DNA of 64,000 nt from Riptortus pedestris (GCA_019009955.1 CM032232.1:139573001-139637000); one strand, 5' to 3'. Counted from the first letter of the stretch, positions 43,502 to 57,044 are shown. Translations and numbers: made by a program. The notes: a model not told the origin generated them from the letters alone.

Positions 43502-43937
43502 CTGTTAACACTCTAGCGGTCGCAATTTTTGTTTAATCGTTACCAAACTCGATATTTAATCGTTTTATGTAAACAGAAAGATCAAGTTCGTTAATGGCTG
43601 AAATCGGACAAGTGGGAGGGGGGGTTTAGAGGCGAAATTTCAAAAATTCGAAATATCTCCGTTACTATACGTCGGATCGAAAATATATAGAACCAATCTT
43701 ATTGCAAATTACATTTACTATAAATATTCATATATAAATTTATTCTCTATCTTGAATATTAACCGAGATATTTGCATTTTTTTAAAGTGTAATGGACGAG
43801 CTATGGTAGCTTTATTCGTTCCCGCCAAAGCCAGTTCGGACGTTTCCGTAACTGTTGGGCAGTCGTATGGAGATTTCTCTATTGTATAAGTTTACGTGGG
43901 AAATCTGCTTTGTTTACGCAGCTCCTGCGTGACGGAC
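43394..43937 (-). mobile_element. H family copy with shortened 3' block
   Basis: CTTCCCTTAAGGGAAATCAGC, CATTGAGGTCG, then directly ATTTTCGAAA and (TA)n (43448-43496): about 70 bp of the 3' block is deleted. The 5' half is intact to GTTTACGC, CTGCGTGACGGAC, then a T run. Confidence 0.8.
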
Positions 43938-44635
43938 TTTTTTTTTTGGTATGATATGGAACGAAAAATGGAAGTTAAAGTGTGGATTTCATTTTGTGGG
44001 TTTGTTTTCGGAGTTTTTGATTAGGCTGTTTATTAAGGATAAACGTTTAGAGGTTTATATATAAACAGAATATGCTATATGAATGTATTGTCTTATATGT
44101 GGCTCAATATATGATAATTAGAAAGGTATTAGGGTCACAGCTAAATGGTAATTTATATGCTCAAATAGTTTTATTTATTATCAAATATTTCGATGAGGAA
44201 ACCATTAAATTCGTCTAATTTCCACATTTTATTTCGCTGTTATTAAAACTGAATATAGCTAGTATAGTACCTGTCAGAGGGCATTTCTGTTACTTGAACC
44301 TTACGGTATGATTTCTTCGTAAGTTAATCCAATCTTTATGTTTACATGAGGAAACTATTTCTATTTGTACACTTTAACGACAGCTAAGGTGGCTAGTATT
44401 AAATACAGTTGGTAAATTTCATGGAGGCTGATGTTTGATTCTGTTTGGTGTATATGTATATGGCGATGGCTAGAGACGACATTGTGATGTTGGGAGAATG
44501 TTCATATTTTATACATTCCAATCAGGGCGTTCCTCGGCTGCCTTAATTAGATGGCTCTGAATACCTCATGGCAGATCCTTGCTCAGGGTTACCACCACTT
44601 CCTCATATCTAGGATACATAACCCCTGTCATTATA
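43938..44635. other. No recognised feature
   Basis: AT-rich unique DNA without coding signal. Confidence 0.4.
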
Positions 44636-44640
44636 TATAT

Positions 44641-45015
44641 ACTAGCTCAGATACCCGGCTTCGCTCGGGAATTGATTTGAGGTTGAATGGTGATGGTATT
44701 TTTTTTGGCAAGGCTTTACTTTGGACAAAATTTTGACATTCACCCGTCCCAGTGTTTAGGGTTAATGCCCATTGTTGGCATTTGTTAATAATAAAATTAA
44801 TTTTTTATGTAAGTCTTCACTGTCCTCCAAATTGTCATATTTCCCGTCTCCTGTGGATTATGCACAGATTTCAGTTATTAAGGACAAAATATTAACATAG
44901 ATTTGAATTAATTTTTCCAGGTGAGGTACCTCATATATCAAATAGGAATGAATTGTTGACCATATCGATATTTCTAAGCAAATTACTTGCACCACACATT
45001 GTTCCTGGAGAAATG

Positions 45016-45047
<32 letters not shown>

Positions 45048-46349
45048 CAAAAAAAAAAGGTTAATCTAAATTACAATGTAAACATCTTTTGTTATGTGCA
45101 TGATTGTCGAAAAACAAATAGACAATGAAATATCGCTAATTATTATATCAGGCCTCCCTTATAACCCCCACTCCCGTTCTATCCTAAAATTTTAATATAG
45201 CTTATAATCATGGAAGAATTAATGCTAATTGACATACCGAGTTTTTTTAAGTTCAGTTTAATCGTTAGTACCTAATGTAATTGTTGACTTCCGCTTTAGT
45301 TTATAGTGTATATCTCGTTTATACTTTGTTAAAACACAAAAATGAATATGATGAAAGTTACTCTAAATAACAAAATAAACAACTTTTGCTATGTTCATAT
45401 TTGCTGAAGAACGAATAGAAAATGAAATACCGCTATTTTTAAATTCAGGCCTCCCGTACAACCCCCACTCCTGCCCGTCCCTAGAAATGTTGGTATGGCT
45501 TGTTATAATGAAAGCGTTAGTGCTAATACACATACCGAGTTTTATTTATTTCGGTTGGGTCTTTTGTCCCAAATAAAATTGTTCACTTCCGCAGTAGTTT
45601 TTAACGTATAACTCATTTATACTTATGTATACAACAAAGGTGTATATAAGAAACATTACTCTAAATAACAAAGTAAACAACTTTTGTTATGAGCATATTT
45701 GCTGAATAAGCAATAGGAAACGAAATATCACTATTTTTAATTTCAGGCCTCCCATATAATCCCCACTCCTGCCCGTCCCTAGAAATGTTAGTATGGCTTA
45801 TTATAAGGAAGGCGTTAGTACTAATTCACATACCGAGTTTGGTTTAGTTCGGTTGAGTCTTTTGTGCCTAATAAATTGTTGACTCCCGCTATAGTTTTTA
45901 GCGTATAACTCATTTATACTTCCGTATACGGCAAAAGTGTATATGACAAAAGTTACTCTAAATTACAAAATAAACAACTTTTGTAATGGGCATATTTGCT
46001 GAAAAAGCAATAGGAAACGAAATATCGTTATTTTTAATTTCAGGCCTCCCTTATAACCCCCACTCCTATTTGTCTTAGAGAATATTAATATAGCCTAAAG
46101 TCTAAGTTGGGCTAGTAGTAATATAAATACCAAGTTTCATAAAATTCGGTTCAGCCGTTTATGCGTGAAAAGGTAACAAACAAATAAACAAACAAACAAA
46201 CAAACAAACAGACACCAAAGAAACAAAATGCAGTTATGGTGTCTATGACATGTGAAACGAAAAGTTATCGTGAAATTTCGCGAAAAAAATCAATGTACAG
46301 ACAGAGGTTACAATTTTATATATATATATAGATATATATATATATATAT
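44641..46349 (+). mobile_element. B element, complete copy
   Basis: Head ACTAGCTCAGATACCCGGCTTCGCTCGGG, leader, a ~30-A run (45017-45046), units near 45060, 45355, 45655 and 45953, tail and (ACAA)n (46176-46209), end block and (TA)n. It begins after a short TA tract and is not inside an H copy. Confidence 0.8.
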
Positions 46350-46596
46350 GAAACTGCTTCCAATAAAAAAATCGTTAATTAAAAGTCTATTGAGATAATT
46401 AGAGTATGATTAGATAGAATTGATAGATATTCTAACAATAAATGGTTTTCAATTGAATCAATAACATTTAAACAATTATATTTATCTAAAGATATTTGAG
46501 CTCTACTTATGCTATAAGGGCATTGCAAGTCCTGGAACAGATTTATTTCCCTAAAGTTAATTTAAAAATACATGATAAATATTCGAGCTCACTATA

Positions 46597-46731
46597 TTAG
46601 CAGATTTCCTTTAAGGGAAATCAGCTATTGAGGTTGTACTCATGACGGAATTTTCGAAATTTTTCTTCAAATGTCCATCGATCCTACCTAGTAGATGACG
46701 AAAATGAGGTCCGTTCAAAACTGTACATATA

Positions 46732-46779
<48 letters not shown>

Positions 46780-47055
46780 AATATGTAATTTTTGGTTGAT
46801 CGTTACCAAACGCGACATTTAGTCGTTTTATGCAAAATTAAAGATTAAGTTCGTTAACAGCTGAAATCGGACCAGTGTAGAGTAATTTTACTCTATCTTG
46901 AATAACAACCGAGATATTTGCATTTTTATTAAGTGTAACGGACGAGTGAGTGTCCCGCCAAAAGCTAGTTCGGCCGTAACTGTTGGGCTCTCGTATGGAG
47001 ATTTCCCTATTGTATAATTTCACGTGGGAAATCTGCTTAGTTTACGCAGCCCCTG
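46597..47055 (-). mobile_element. H family copy with internal deletion and clipped 5' end
   Basis: TTAGCAGATTTCCTTTAAGGG, 3' block, TA core (46729-46775), GTTAACAGCTGAAATCGG; the G run to CGGATCG section is missing. It ends TTTACGCAGCCCCTG without GACGGAC, running into unrelated sequence. Confidence 0.75.
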
Positions 47056-48252
47056 AAGAAGCCGTTTTAAGCCAGCCAGAGAAGCACAAGGTGCCGATGT
47101 AAGCTAAGGGAGGAAAGACGCTCCTAAACTATTCAAGTCTAAAACTGCCTAATCTAAATTCATTATAAACTTAAAGCTACTTATACTAAATCTACTAACT
47201 AAAAGGCGCTATTTGTATATTTTGTAAGAGGACCCTCGTTGTTGTAGGTGCTCATGGATCCGAGCAATGCCACGGGGATTAGTCAGCAACTGGTGAAATG
47301 GATTAGGGGATTATCCATATATTAAAAGGAATCAACAAATTTTATAAGGCGGCGGGAAATGGTATGGGAGGTGGGTTCTAGGTTGATATAGATTATCCTA
47401 TCGGTGGCACGTTGTAGGGAGGTATGCCGGACAAAGTGTTCTGGAAGGACTAGAGGATTTGATGAGGTATCGGAGAAGAGGGGAGCCGTAAAGCAGGGCT
47501 GGTTGGATGAGGAGTTTGAGGCGGAGGCTGAGGTTCGGGGAGTTGGTTCAAGGAGCGGAATTCGTTTCGTTCGCTTATGAAGCTACATGTGGCTGGCCAC
47601 TCACAGAGGGAGTGAGAGAGACTGCCCGGGACTTGTTTCCGATTGATGCAGAATGCTGAATTTTGTGAAACCTCCCCTCCTGCTTCCAAGTTCCCAAGGA
47701 CATTTTGTTCCAAACGGATAAAAAATGTCTACTTACCGTATTCTCCAAAATAATTGAAGATAGCTCTTTCATTACAAATATTCTTAAACAAGATTTTTCG
47801 GGAGTGTCTTCAACGCTAGCTCTACCGGGGACCAAGTTTAGAATTACTAAGTGTTGGAAAATGTAAACTCCCACTCAGCAAGCTCGCATAAAATATTTCC
47901 TGTTTCTAACACGTCCAAGAGCTCAAAAACATACTTATTACAATATGTAGATATCTATGCATACACACGGGGAGCAATCGCTAGAGGTGCAATAATGTTA
48001 GAATTAATCAAACTGAGAATAACGGAGATGTTGCTTGGTCAGCTGCCATTACTCAACTTTTTAATTGTTTTTTTTTTTAAAAAAGTGGTGTATTAAAAAA
48101 CAAATTAAAACAGTTGATTTAATTAAAAAAAATACGAATTAAAATTGGTCTATTCATAACAGGAAAAATGAACCAAATACAGGGTGTATCAAACACCTTG
48201 ATCACCTCTATCTTTTAACAGATTTAAATTAAGGCAATTCGATTTTAAGGCA
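47056..48252. other. Unrecognised unique DNA with moderate GC
   Basis: 47060-47700 is purine-rich on plus and less AT-rich. Two overlapping minus frames (47450-47713 and 47575-47874) and a plus frame (47851-48096) show no domain I know. It may be an old element or host DNA. Not called as genes. Confidence 0.3.
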
Positions 48253-48557
48253 AGGAAAATCAGCTATCGTGGATGTACTCATGACACGATGTTCAAAAAA
48301 TTTCCTGAATAATGTACATCGATCCTAACCAGGAGATGACGAAAATGAGGTCTGTTCAAAACTATATATATTTCAAAATCCTTCCCTCTAAACCCTCCCG
48401 ACCTCTGGTTCGATTTCACGCATTAACGAACTTGAAATTTATTTTTGCATGAGACGCTTTCATATATATAATTCCCTGGATAGGATCGATGGACGTTTGA
48501 AGAATATTTTTAAAAATCGTTACAAACCCAGTACAACCTCTTTAGCTGATAACTTTA
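48253..48557. mobile_element. H family fold-back remnant
   Basis: Minus-sense 3' block (CAGCTATCGTGGATGTACTC.., AGATGACGAAAATGAGG) to a tiny TA core. After it comes plus-sense H sequence: CCCTCTAAACCCTC, GATTTCACGCATTAACGAAC, GGATAGGATCGATGGACG, CAGTACAACCTC, TTAGCTGAT. Two 3' ends thus point outward around the core. Confidence 0.5.
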
Positions 48558-49100
48558 AGCCATGAGCTGCTATTGAATTACAAAGGTGAGTGCATAAGCG
48601 GGAATAATTTCATATTTGTTTTCATTTTATTGCCATTTGTTACACTATTACCCTGTAAATTAACTGCTTTAAAAATTGCATAGATGCAATGTTGCTATGA
48701 AATGAGCCAAATGAAACAAGCAATCATATAGGGTGCATATGAAATATGACTTCTCATAAACAGCAGTATATGGACCACTGAATTGCTTGCCGTGCTCATG
48801 AGACTGTCACCCATTCATTCATTAAGTTGTTTACTTTCCTTCAAAAACATTTACAGAGCTTATCTCTGAATTATTAAGATTTTTTTTATAAGAATATATT
48901 GCATTAAAACAAAAGACAAAAGTGACCATGATATGGGTTCCAGTTCCGGATTGCATCAAAGAGACAATCTTCTGACTAACTCACTGGCCCTACCAGACCT
49001 ATATTTACAAATACTACAGACAGCACTAAATGAACTGCAGAAATGTTGGCATAGAACAACTGAAAATCATCTACGAAAAATAAAGCGTTCAATAAGCGTG
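48558..49100. other. No recognised feature
   Basis: AT-rich DNA preceding a LINE remnant. Confidence 0.35.
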
Positions 49101-49104
49101 TGAC

Positions 49105-49300
49105 AATCCAGCAGAAGTGACTATAGACGATACGAAGTTGTACTCACCAAACTTAGGACTTAGGATAGGACACTCACATTTAACGCACTCATAGCTCATG
49201 ACAAGAACAGAAAGACCTCTCTGCAGAACATACCAGCAACCATTAATCATTAAACACATACTGATTAACTGGAGGAACATTGAATACTAAGAGACTCCAC
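49105..49300 (+). pseudogene. LINE polyprotein C-terminal fragment
   Basis: YRRYEVVLTKLR, a small local duplication (CTTAGGACTTAGG), LRIGHSHLTHS, stop, LMTRTERPLCRTYQQPLIIK, HILINWRN. Third example of the C-terminal motif series seen at 19936 and 40850. The second Cys of C..C is Y and the final C is W. Confidence 0.6.
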
Positions 49301-50195
49301 ATAACATGTACGAACTTCTTGCATACAGGATCCCAAATATTGACAATATACACCTATACCATCTTACAAAAATTCAAATTGATTCACGAAATGTAACTTC
49401 TCCTCCTTATTGATTTTAATTTAGTGAGGCATATAATAATTTTGAAAATCTTTAAATAATACAAACATGCTATTAAGTAGCAATGACATAACTTATTTTT
49501 AAAACAATATTATGTTTAACAATTTCCCCGGACTAAATCGCCACATTAGGCGAGCTCCTAAGTACAATATATAAATTTAGTTACCGTATCAATATGAGGA
49601 AGTATATGAAAAATATACAAAGAAGAAGACAGCCTGGGATCGGTAGAATAAGACATTCAAGTTGCTCAGTTATATTTGGGGAGTCTCCCCACGGCATACA
49701 TGAATGCATTTCGCTGACATCAGCTGACTACCACGTGCAGCCCCCGATGACAGCCATTGTACTCCGAGGGGAATGCGGTATTTGACAGGCCAATTCCCGG
49801 AGATTCCTTTTATTCCTGCGGGGAAAAGAGGGAAACACGTCACCTACAGACACGGCTAAGAGCGAATATTTGCAAGAAACGCCGTCTCATGACGTATAAA
49901 CTCAATGCCAACTTTTATTAAACGTCCGAATTGAAAGGGAATTTCCGAGATATTTTGTATCACCGCAGTCCGCTAAAGTATAGTATTGATTAATAAGATA
50001 GTATTGTGGGCATTCCTAAAAATATGTTTTCTTTATTTAGGACAAAAAAAAAAGAAATTTTTACTGAAATAACACTTAACCATCTAATAAGAATAATTAT
50101 TAACATTATTATACTGGTTAGGTACAAGCAAGTAAACTACTATATATTTGTTAAATGTAGCTGTAATATGAGTGTACAAGGAGCTTTTCTAACGG
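49301..50195. other. Unique DNA flanking the minisatellite
   Basis: 49600-49970 is less AT-rich, with a 63-codon plus frame (49594-49785) of no known family. No repeat family is recognised. Possibly host single-copy DNA. Confidence 0.35.
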
Positions 50196-53100
50196 TTTAG
50201 TAATAAATACTAACCTATTGGTAGTTTACTCATAAATGCTGACTTATGGTTAGTTGAGTCAAAAATAATCACTTATGGGCAGTTAAGTCATAAATACTGA
50301 CCTAAGGGCAGTTCAGCCATAGATACTGACCTAAAGTTCAGCAGTTTCAGCCATAAATACTGACTATGGGCAGTTCAGCCATAAATACTGACCTATGGGC
50401 AGTTCAGCCATAAATACTGACCTATGGGCAGTTCAGCCATAAATACTGACCTAAGGGCAGTTCAGCCATAAATACTGACCTAAGGGCAGTTCAGCCATAA
50501 ATACTGACCTATTGGTAGTTTACTCATAAATGCTGACTTATGGTTAGTTGAGTCAAAAATAATCACTTATGGGCAGTTAAGTCATAAATACTGACCTAAG
50601 GGCAGTTCAGCCATAAATACTGACCTAAGGGCAGTTCAGCCATAAATACTGACCTATGGGCAGTTCAGCCATAAATACTGACCTATGGGCAGTTCAGCCA
50701 TAAATACTGACCTATGGGCAGTTCAGCCATAAATACTGACCTATGGGCAGTTCAGCCATAAATACTGACCTAAGGGCAGTTCAGCCATAAATACTGACCT
50801 ATGGGCAGTTCAGCCATAAATACTGACCTAAGGGCAGTTCAGCCATAAATACTGACCTATGGGCAGTTCAGCCATAAATACTGACCTATGGGCAGTTCAG
50901 TCATAAATACTGACCTATGGGCAGTTCAGCCATAAATACTGACCTATGGGCAGTTCAGCCATAAATACTGTTCTATGGGCAGTTAAGTCATAAATACTGA
51001 CCTATGGGCAGTTCAGCCATAAATACTGTTCTATGGGCAGTTCAGCCATAAATACTGTTCTATGGGCAGTTAAGTCATAAATACTGACCTATGGGCAGTT
51101 CAGCCATAAATACTGACCTATGGGCAGTTCAGCCATAAATACTGTTCTATGGGCAGTTCAGCCATAAATACTGACCTATGGGCAGTTAAGTCATAAATAC
51201 TGACCTATGGGCAGTTAAGTCATAAATACTGACCTATGGGCAGTTCAGCCATAAATACTGTTCTATGGGCAGTTCAGCCATAAATACTGTTCTATGGGCA
51301 GTTCAGCCATAAATACTGACCTATGGGCAGTTAAGTCATAAATACTGACCTATGGGCAGTTCAGCCATAAATACTGTTCTATGGGCAGTTCAGCCATAAA
51401 TACTGACCTATGGGCAGTTAAGTCATAAATACTGACCTATGGGCAGTTCAGCCATAAATACTGACCTATGGGCAGTTAAGTCATAAATACTGACCTATGG
51501 GCAGTTCAGCCATAAATACTGTTCTATGGGCAGTTCAGCCATAAATACTGACCTATGGGCAGTTAAGTCATAAATACTGACCTATGGGCAGTTCAGCCAT
51601 AAATACTGACCTATGGGCAGTTAAGTCATAAATACTGACCTAAGGGCAGTTCAGCCATAAATACTGACCTATGGGCAGTTAAGTCATAAATACTGACCTA
51701 TGGGCAGTTCAGCCATAAATACTGACCTATGGGCAGTTAAGGCATAAATACTGTCCTATGGGCAGTTAAGACATAAATACTGACCTATGGGCAGTTAAGT
51801 CATAAATACTGACCTATGGGCAGTTCAGCCATAAATACTGACCTATGGGCAGTTCAGCCATAAATACTGTTCTATGGGCAGTTAAGTCATAAATACTGAC
51901 CTATGGGCAGTTCAGCCATAAATACTGACCTATGGGCAGTTAAGTCATAAATACTATCTTATGCGCAGTTTAGTAATAAATACTAACTTATGGGAAGTTT
52001 ATTCATAAATACTAACTTGTTAGCAGTATAGTCATAAATACTATCTTATTGGTGGTTTAGTCATGAATACTAACTTATGCGCAGTTTAGTAATAAATACT
52101 AACTTATGGGAAGTTTATTCATAAATACTAACTTATGGGAAGTTTAGTCATAAATACTAACTTATGCGCAGTTTAGTCATGAATACTAACTTATGCGCAG
52201 TTTAGTCATAAATACTAACTTATGGGAAGTTTAGTCATAAATACTAACTTGTGGGCAGTTTAGTCATAAATATTAACTTAGGGGCAGTTTAGTCATAAAT
52301 ATTAACTTATAGGCAGTATAGTCATAAATACTATCTTATTGGTGGTTTAGTCATGAATACTAACTTATGCGCAGTTTAGTCATAAATACTAACTTGTGGG
52401 CAGTTTAGTCATAAATATTAACTTAGGGGCAGTTTAGTCATAAATATTAACTTATTGGCAGTTTAGTCATAAATACTATCTTATTGGTTGTTTAGTCATT
52501 AATACTAACTTATGCGCAGTTTAGTCATAAATACTAACTTTTGGGAAGTTTAGTCATAAATACTAACTTCTGGGCAGTTTAGTCATAAATACTAACTTCT
52601 TGGCAGTATAGTCATAAATACTATCTTATTGGTGGTTTAGTCATGAATACTAACTTATGCGCAGTTTAGTCATGAATACTAACTTATGCGCAGTTTAGTC
52701 ATAAATACTAACTTATGGGCAGTTAAGTCATAAATACTGACCTATGGGCAGTTCAGCCATAAATACTGACCTATGGGCAGTTAAGTCATAAATACTATCT
52801 TATAGTCAGTTTGTTCAAAAATACTAACTAACAGGCAGTTTAGTCATAAATATTAACTTAGGGGCAGTTTAGACATAAATACTAACGTATGGGAAGTTCA
52901 GTCATAAATACTAACTTGTTAGCAGTATAGTCATAAATACTATCTTATTGGTGGTTTAGTCATGAAAACTAACTTATGCGCAGTTTAGTAATAAATACTA
53001 ACTTATGGGAAGTTTATTCATAAATACTAACTTGTTAGCAGTATAGTCATAAATACTATCTTATTGGTGGTTTAGTCATGAATACTAACTTATGCGCAGT

Positions 53101-54247
53101 TTAGTAATAAATACTAACTTATGGGAAGTTTATTCATAAATACTAACTTGTTAGCAGTATAGTCATAAATACTATCTTATTGGTGGTTTAGTCATGAATA
53201 CTAACTTATGCGCAGTTTAGTAATAAATACTTACTTATGGGAAGTTTATTCATAAATACTAACTTATAGGCAGTTTAGTCATAAATATTAACTTAGGGGC
53301 AGTTTAGTCATAAATACTAACGTATGGGAAGTTTAGCCTTAAATACTAACTTGTTAGCAGTGTAGTCATAAATACTATCTTATTGGTGGTTTAGTCATGA
53401 AAACTAACTTATGCGCAGTTTAGTAATAAATACTAACTTATGGGCAGTTTAGTCATAAATACTAACTTGTTAGCAGTATAGTCATAAATACTATCTTATT
53501 GGTGGTTTAGTCATGAATACTAACTTATGCGCAGTTTAGTCATAAATACTAACTTATGGGAAGTTTAGTCATAAATACTAACTTGTGGGCAGTTTAGTCA
53601 TAAATATTAACTTAGGGGCAGTTTAGTCATAAATACTATCTTATTGGTGGTTTAGTCATGAATACTAACTTATGCGCAGTTTAGTCATAAATACTAACTT
53701 GTGGGCAGTTTAGTCATAAATATTAACTTAGGGGCAGTTTAGTCATAAATATTAACTTATAGGCAGTATAGTCATAAATACTATCTTATTGGTGGTTTAG
53801 TCATGAATACTAACTTATGCGCAGTTTAGTCATAAATACTAACTTGTGGGCAGTTTAGTCATAAATATTAACTTATGGGCAGTTTAGTCATAAATACTAA
53901 CTTGTTAGCAGTATAGTCATAAATACTATCTTATTGGTGGTTTAGTCATGAATACTAACTTATGCGCAGTTTAGTCATGAATACTAACTTATGCGCAGTT
54001 TAGTCATAAATACTAACGTATGGGAAGTTTAGTCATAAATACTAACGTATGGGAAGTTTAGTCATAAATACTAACGTATGGGAAGTTTAGTCATAAATAC
54101 TAACGTATGGGAAGTTTAGTCATAAATACTAACTTGTGGGCAGTTTAGTCATAAATATTAACTTGTGGGCAGTTTAGTCATAAATACTAACTTATGAGTG
54201 ATGTAGTCATGAATACTAATTTATGGGCAGTTTAGTTATAAATACAA
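50192..54247. repeat. 29-bp minisatellite array, ~140 copies
   Basis: Unit length is 29 bp, e.g. GACCTATGGGCAGTTCAGCC plus ATAAATACT. In about 50200-51950 most units are CTATGGGCAGTT(C/A)AG(C/T)C forms. From about 51950 to 54240 they are AACTTATG(C/G)G(C/A)AGTTTAGTC forms. 29 is not a multiple of three and units carry TAA, so no long frame exists. Units abut directly with no spacers, so it is not a CRISPR. It ends in ATAAATACAAATATATGGAC, with decayed units. Confidence 0.97.
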
Positions 54248-54780
54248 ATATATGGACAGTCTTATTATAAGTCGAATGAATCGTTTTGCAAATACGAATA
54301 CTTTCGATGATTGTTACTTACATTATCCATATTGTTTTAAATAATCAAGAGGGATTGAGTAGGAAGTGAATTTACTTGTAATGTTATGAACAAGGAACGT
54401 TTAGTCTGAAATACTGAACTATTGTACATCGATTTTCCATGTTCCAAGATATCTATAAAATTTAATAAAATAAAATATGCAGACAGGAAATGTAATTAGA
54501 AAGGACATATTATAGCCTTGCAATGAATAAAATACACTTATTTTTTAGTCTAAATGTTTCCCAAGCAAGGGCTCCGCAGTTATGGTACTTGAAATAATTA
54601 TGATTTATATCGTTCACGATTTTTTAAACAGTTCCCAGGGATTGATCAGGTCATCATATTATTTTTCAAGACTAAAAGTTCACATTAGATGCTAAATATT
54701 CAGGTATGAAACCAAAACACTGAGACGGGGAGGGAAATATTGTGCCAAGTAAAGCCGTGCAAAAAATAAAAATAAAACCG
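54248..54780. other. No recognised feature
   Basis: AT-rich DNA beyond the array. Confidence 0.4.
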
Positions 54781-54842
54781 TTCTTCATCGTTCAGCCTCA
54801 AATGATTTACTGGGCGAAGCAGGGGACCTTAGCTGGTTTTCT
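54781..54842 (-). mobile_element. B element head fragment
   Basis: Complement of GAAAACCAGCTAAGGTCCCC, TGCTTCGCCCAGTAAATC, TTGAGGCTGAACGATG: a decayed B head only. Confidence 0.5.
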
Positions 54843-55216
54843 ATAAATTCTGTTATATACGTGTTTTCTCTATCTTGTATATTAACCGGGGTATGGGGAT
54901 TTTTTTAGTTTTCAGCCTTGAGTAAACCACCTCTTCTATTCATGCCATATTAACAATAACGCGTTATATAATCAACAACTTTATTCGATGCTTAAAAGCC
55001 AAATATCGTTTTCACCGGTATTTACTAGATGAGATAAATGTACATACAAGTGTATAATTATTTCGTCAGTTAAGGTTTTAGCAGATTTCCCTTAACGGTT
55101 GCTGCTATTGAGGTCGCGATTTTCGAAAATAATCTTGAAATGTCCAACGATTCTACCCAGGAGATGAGAAATATATTAAAATAACCAGTACTTGTCGGAT
55201 CTATCTATCTATCTAA

Positions 55217-55293
<77 letters not shown>

Positions 55294-55310
55294 CACGCTG
55301 TAGCGGTTAT
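54843..55310 (-). mobile_element. H family fragments with compound microsatellite
   Basis: 54850-55040 is H middle sequence (TCTATCTTGTATATTAACCG, CAGCCTTGAGTAAACCACC). 55079-55175 is an H 3' end (TTAGCAGATTTCCCTTAACGG, CTACCCAGGAGATGA). It runs into (CTAT)n(CT)n(TA)n at 55200-55288 and GTTCACGCTGTAGCGG. The blocks are out of the usual order, so at least two partial copies are present. Confidence 0.55.
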
Positions 55311-55486
55311 TAAACATATGTTTAATTACACTTATGAACAGTGCAAACATATGTTCAATAAATATAATCAATCTACAGTGCTTGGTTACCATTAAAACTT
55401 TGTGCATGTCGCGAGTGCCTCTTCCTTAAAACATTTAAAAAACATTGTGCCCGCTTTAATAAACACTAGTGAACGGGAGTGAAAAA

Positions 55487-55924
55487 GTCCGTCACGCAGG
55501 GGCTGCGTAAACTAAGCAGATTTCCCACGCGAAGTTTTACAATAAGAGAAATCTTCATAGGAGAGCCGAACAGTTACGGCAAAGGGCCGAACTAGCTTTT
55601 GGCGGGAAATCCAAAAATCAGTTATCGGCCCAAATTTAATAAAAATGCAAATATCTCGGTTAATATTCAAGATAGAGAATAAATGTATATAACAATATTT
55701 ATAGTAAATTTAATATGCAATAAGATTGATTCTGTACTATTTCGCGATGCGACGTATAGTAACGGAGATATTTCGAATTGTCGAAAATCCTCCTCTCTAA
55801 ACCCCCCCTCCCACTGGTCCGATTTCAGCCGTTAACGAACTTGATCTTTCTTTTTACATAAAACGACTAAATATCGAGTTTGGTAACGATCAAACAAAAA
55901 TTGCGAACGCTAGAGCGGTAACAG

Positions 55925-55992
<68 letters not shown>

Positions 55993-56116
55993 TTTTGAAC
56001 GGACCTCATTTTCATCATCTACTAGGTAGGATCGATGGACATTTGATGAAAAATTCCGAAAATTCCGTCATGAGTACTACCTCAATAGCTGATTTCCCTT
56101 GTGGGAAATCTGCTAA
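55487..56116 (+). mobile_element. H family, full-length copy
   Basis: GTCCGTCACGCAGGGGCTGCG after AAAAA, TAAGCAGATTTCCCACG, GGCCGAACTAGCTTTTGGCG, ~60-bp (TA)n (55928-55988), and TTTCCCTTGTGGGAAA then TCTGCTAA. 630 bp. Opposite in orientation to the next copy, 144 bp away. Confidence 0.9.
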
Positions 56117-56259
56117 TAGTTACAGTGGCCGGAGGACCCTTAACCACAGCCAGGACCTAATGGAGTGAGTTACATTTTATAGTTAAAAACGATATCATTC
56201 TGGCCGAGGTTATTACACTACTAAAGGTTATGATGTACATTAGCGTATGTTTATGTTTT

Positions 56260-56807
56260 TTAGCAGATTTCCCTTGAGGGAAATCAGCTATTGAGGTACC
56301 TAGTAGATGACGAAAATGAGGTCCGTTCAAAACTGTATATATCTATCTAACTATCTATCTATATATTTGTCTGTTACCGCTCTCGCGGTCGCAATTTTTG
56401 TTTGATCGTTGCCGAACTCGATATTTAGTCGTTTTATGTAAAAAGAAAGATCAAGTTCGTTAACGGCTGAAATCGGACAAGTGGGAGGGGGGGGGTTTAG
56501 AGGGGAGGATTTTCGAAAATTCGAAATATCTCCGTTACTATTAGTCCGATCGAAAAAGTGTACAGAATTAATCTTATTACAAATTACATTTACTATAAAT
56601 ATTGTTATATACATTTATTCTCTATCTTGAATATTAACCGAGATATTTGCATTTTTATTTAATCCTAGGCAGCTAACGGACGAAGTGTCTTTCCCGCCAG
56701 AAGCTAGCTCGGCCGTTTCATTAACTGCTCGGCTCTCGTGTAGTTTCTCTATTGTAAAACTTCACGTGGGAAATCTGCTTAGTTTACGCAGCCCCTGCGT
56801 GATGGAC
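56260..56807 (-). mobile_element. H family, near full-length
   Basis: TTAGCAGATTTCCCTTGAGGG. The 3' block has a ~50-bp deletion (CTATTGAGGTAC joins CTAGTAGATGACG). Core is (CTAT)n at 56341-56366. The remainder is normal to CTGCGTGATGGAC. Confidence 0.85.
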
Positions 56808-56886
56808 TTTTTAATTTTTATAAATATAAATGTTTTCGTTAATTTATTGATTAAGTTCATCTCTAAACATAATAACTTAACAATGC

Positions 56887-57044
56887 TATAGCGGTAGCAA
56901 TTTTAGTTTGATCGTTACCAAACTCCATACCAAAAAGTAGTTTGGCCCTTTGCCGTAACTGTTCGGCTTACGTATGGAGATTTCTTTACTGTATAACTTC
57001 ACGCGGGGAATCTGCTTAGTTTACGCAGCCCCTGCGTGACGGAC
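56887..57044 (-). mobile_element. H family, internally deleted
   Basis: GCGGTAGCAATTTTAGTTTG, ATCGTTACCAAACTCCAT joins AAAAAGTAGTTTGGCCC, skipping ~300 bp, then GCTTAGTTTACGC, CTGCGTGACGGAC. Confidence 0.7.

Noticed and set aside
47450..47874. Overlapping minus-strand frames of 87 and 99 codons
   Set aside because: No recognised motif, they overlap each other in different frames, and composition is explained by a purine-rich stretch.
48182..48210. ACAGGGTGTATCAAACACC as a transposon terminus
   Set aside because: It resembles motifs common in insect repeats, but I found no partner end or target duplication.
50192..54247. CRISPR-like array of 29-bp repeats
   Set aside because: Units abut without unique spacers, variation is within units, and the context is a eukaryotic repeat region.
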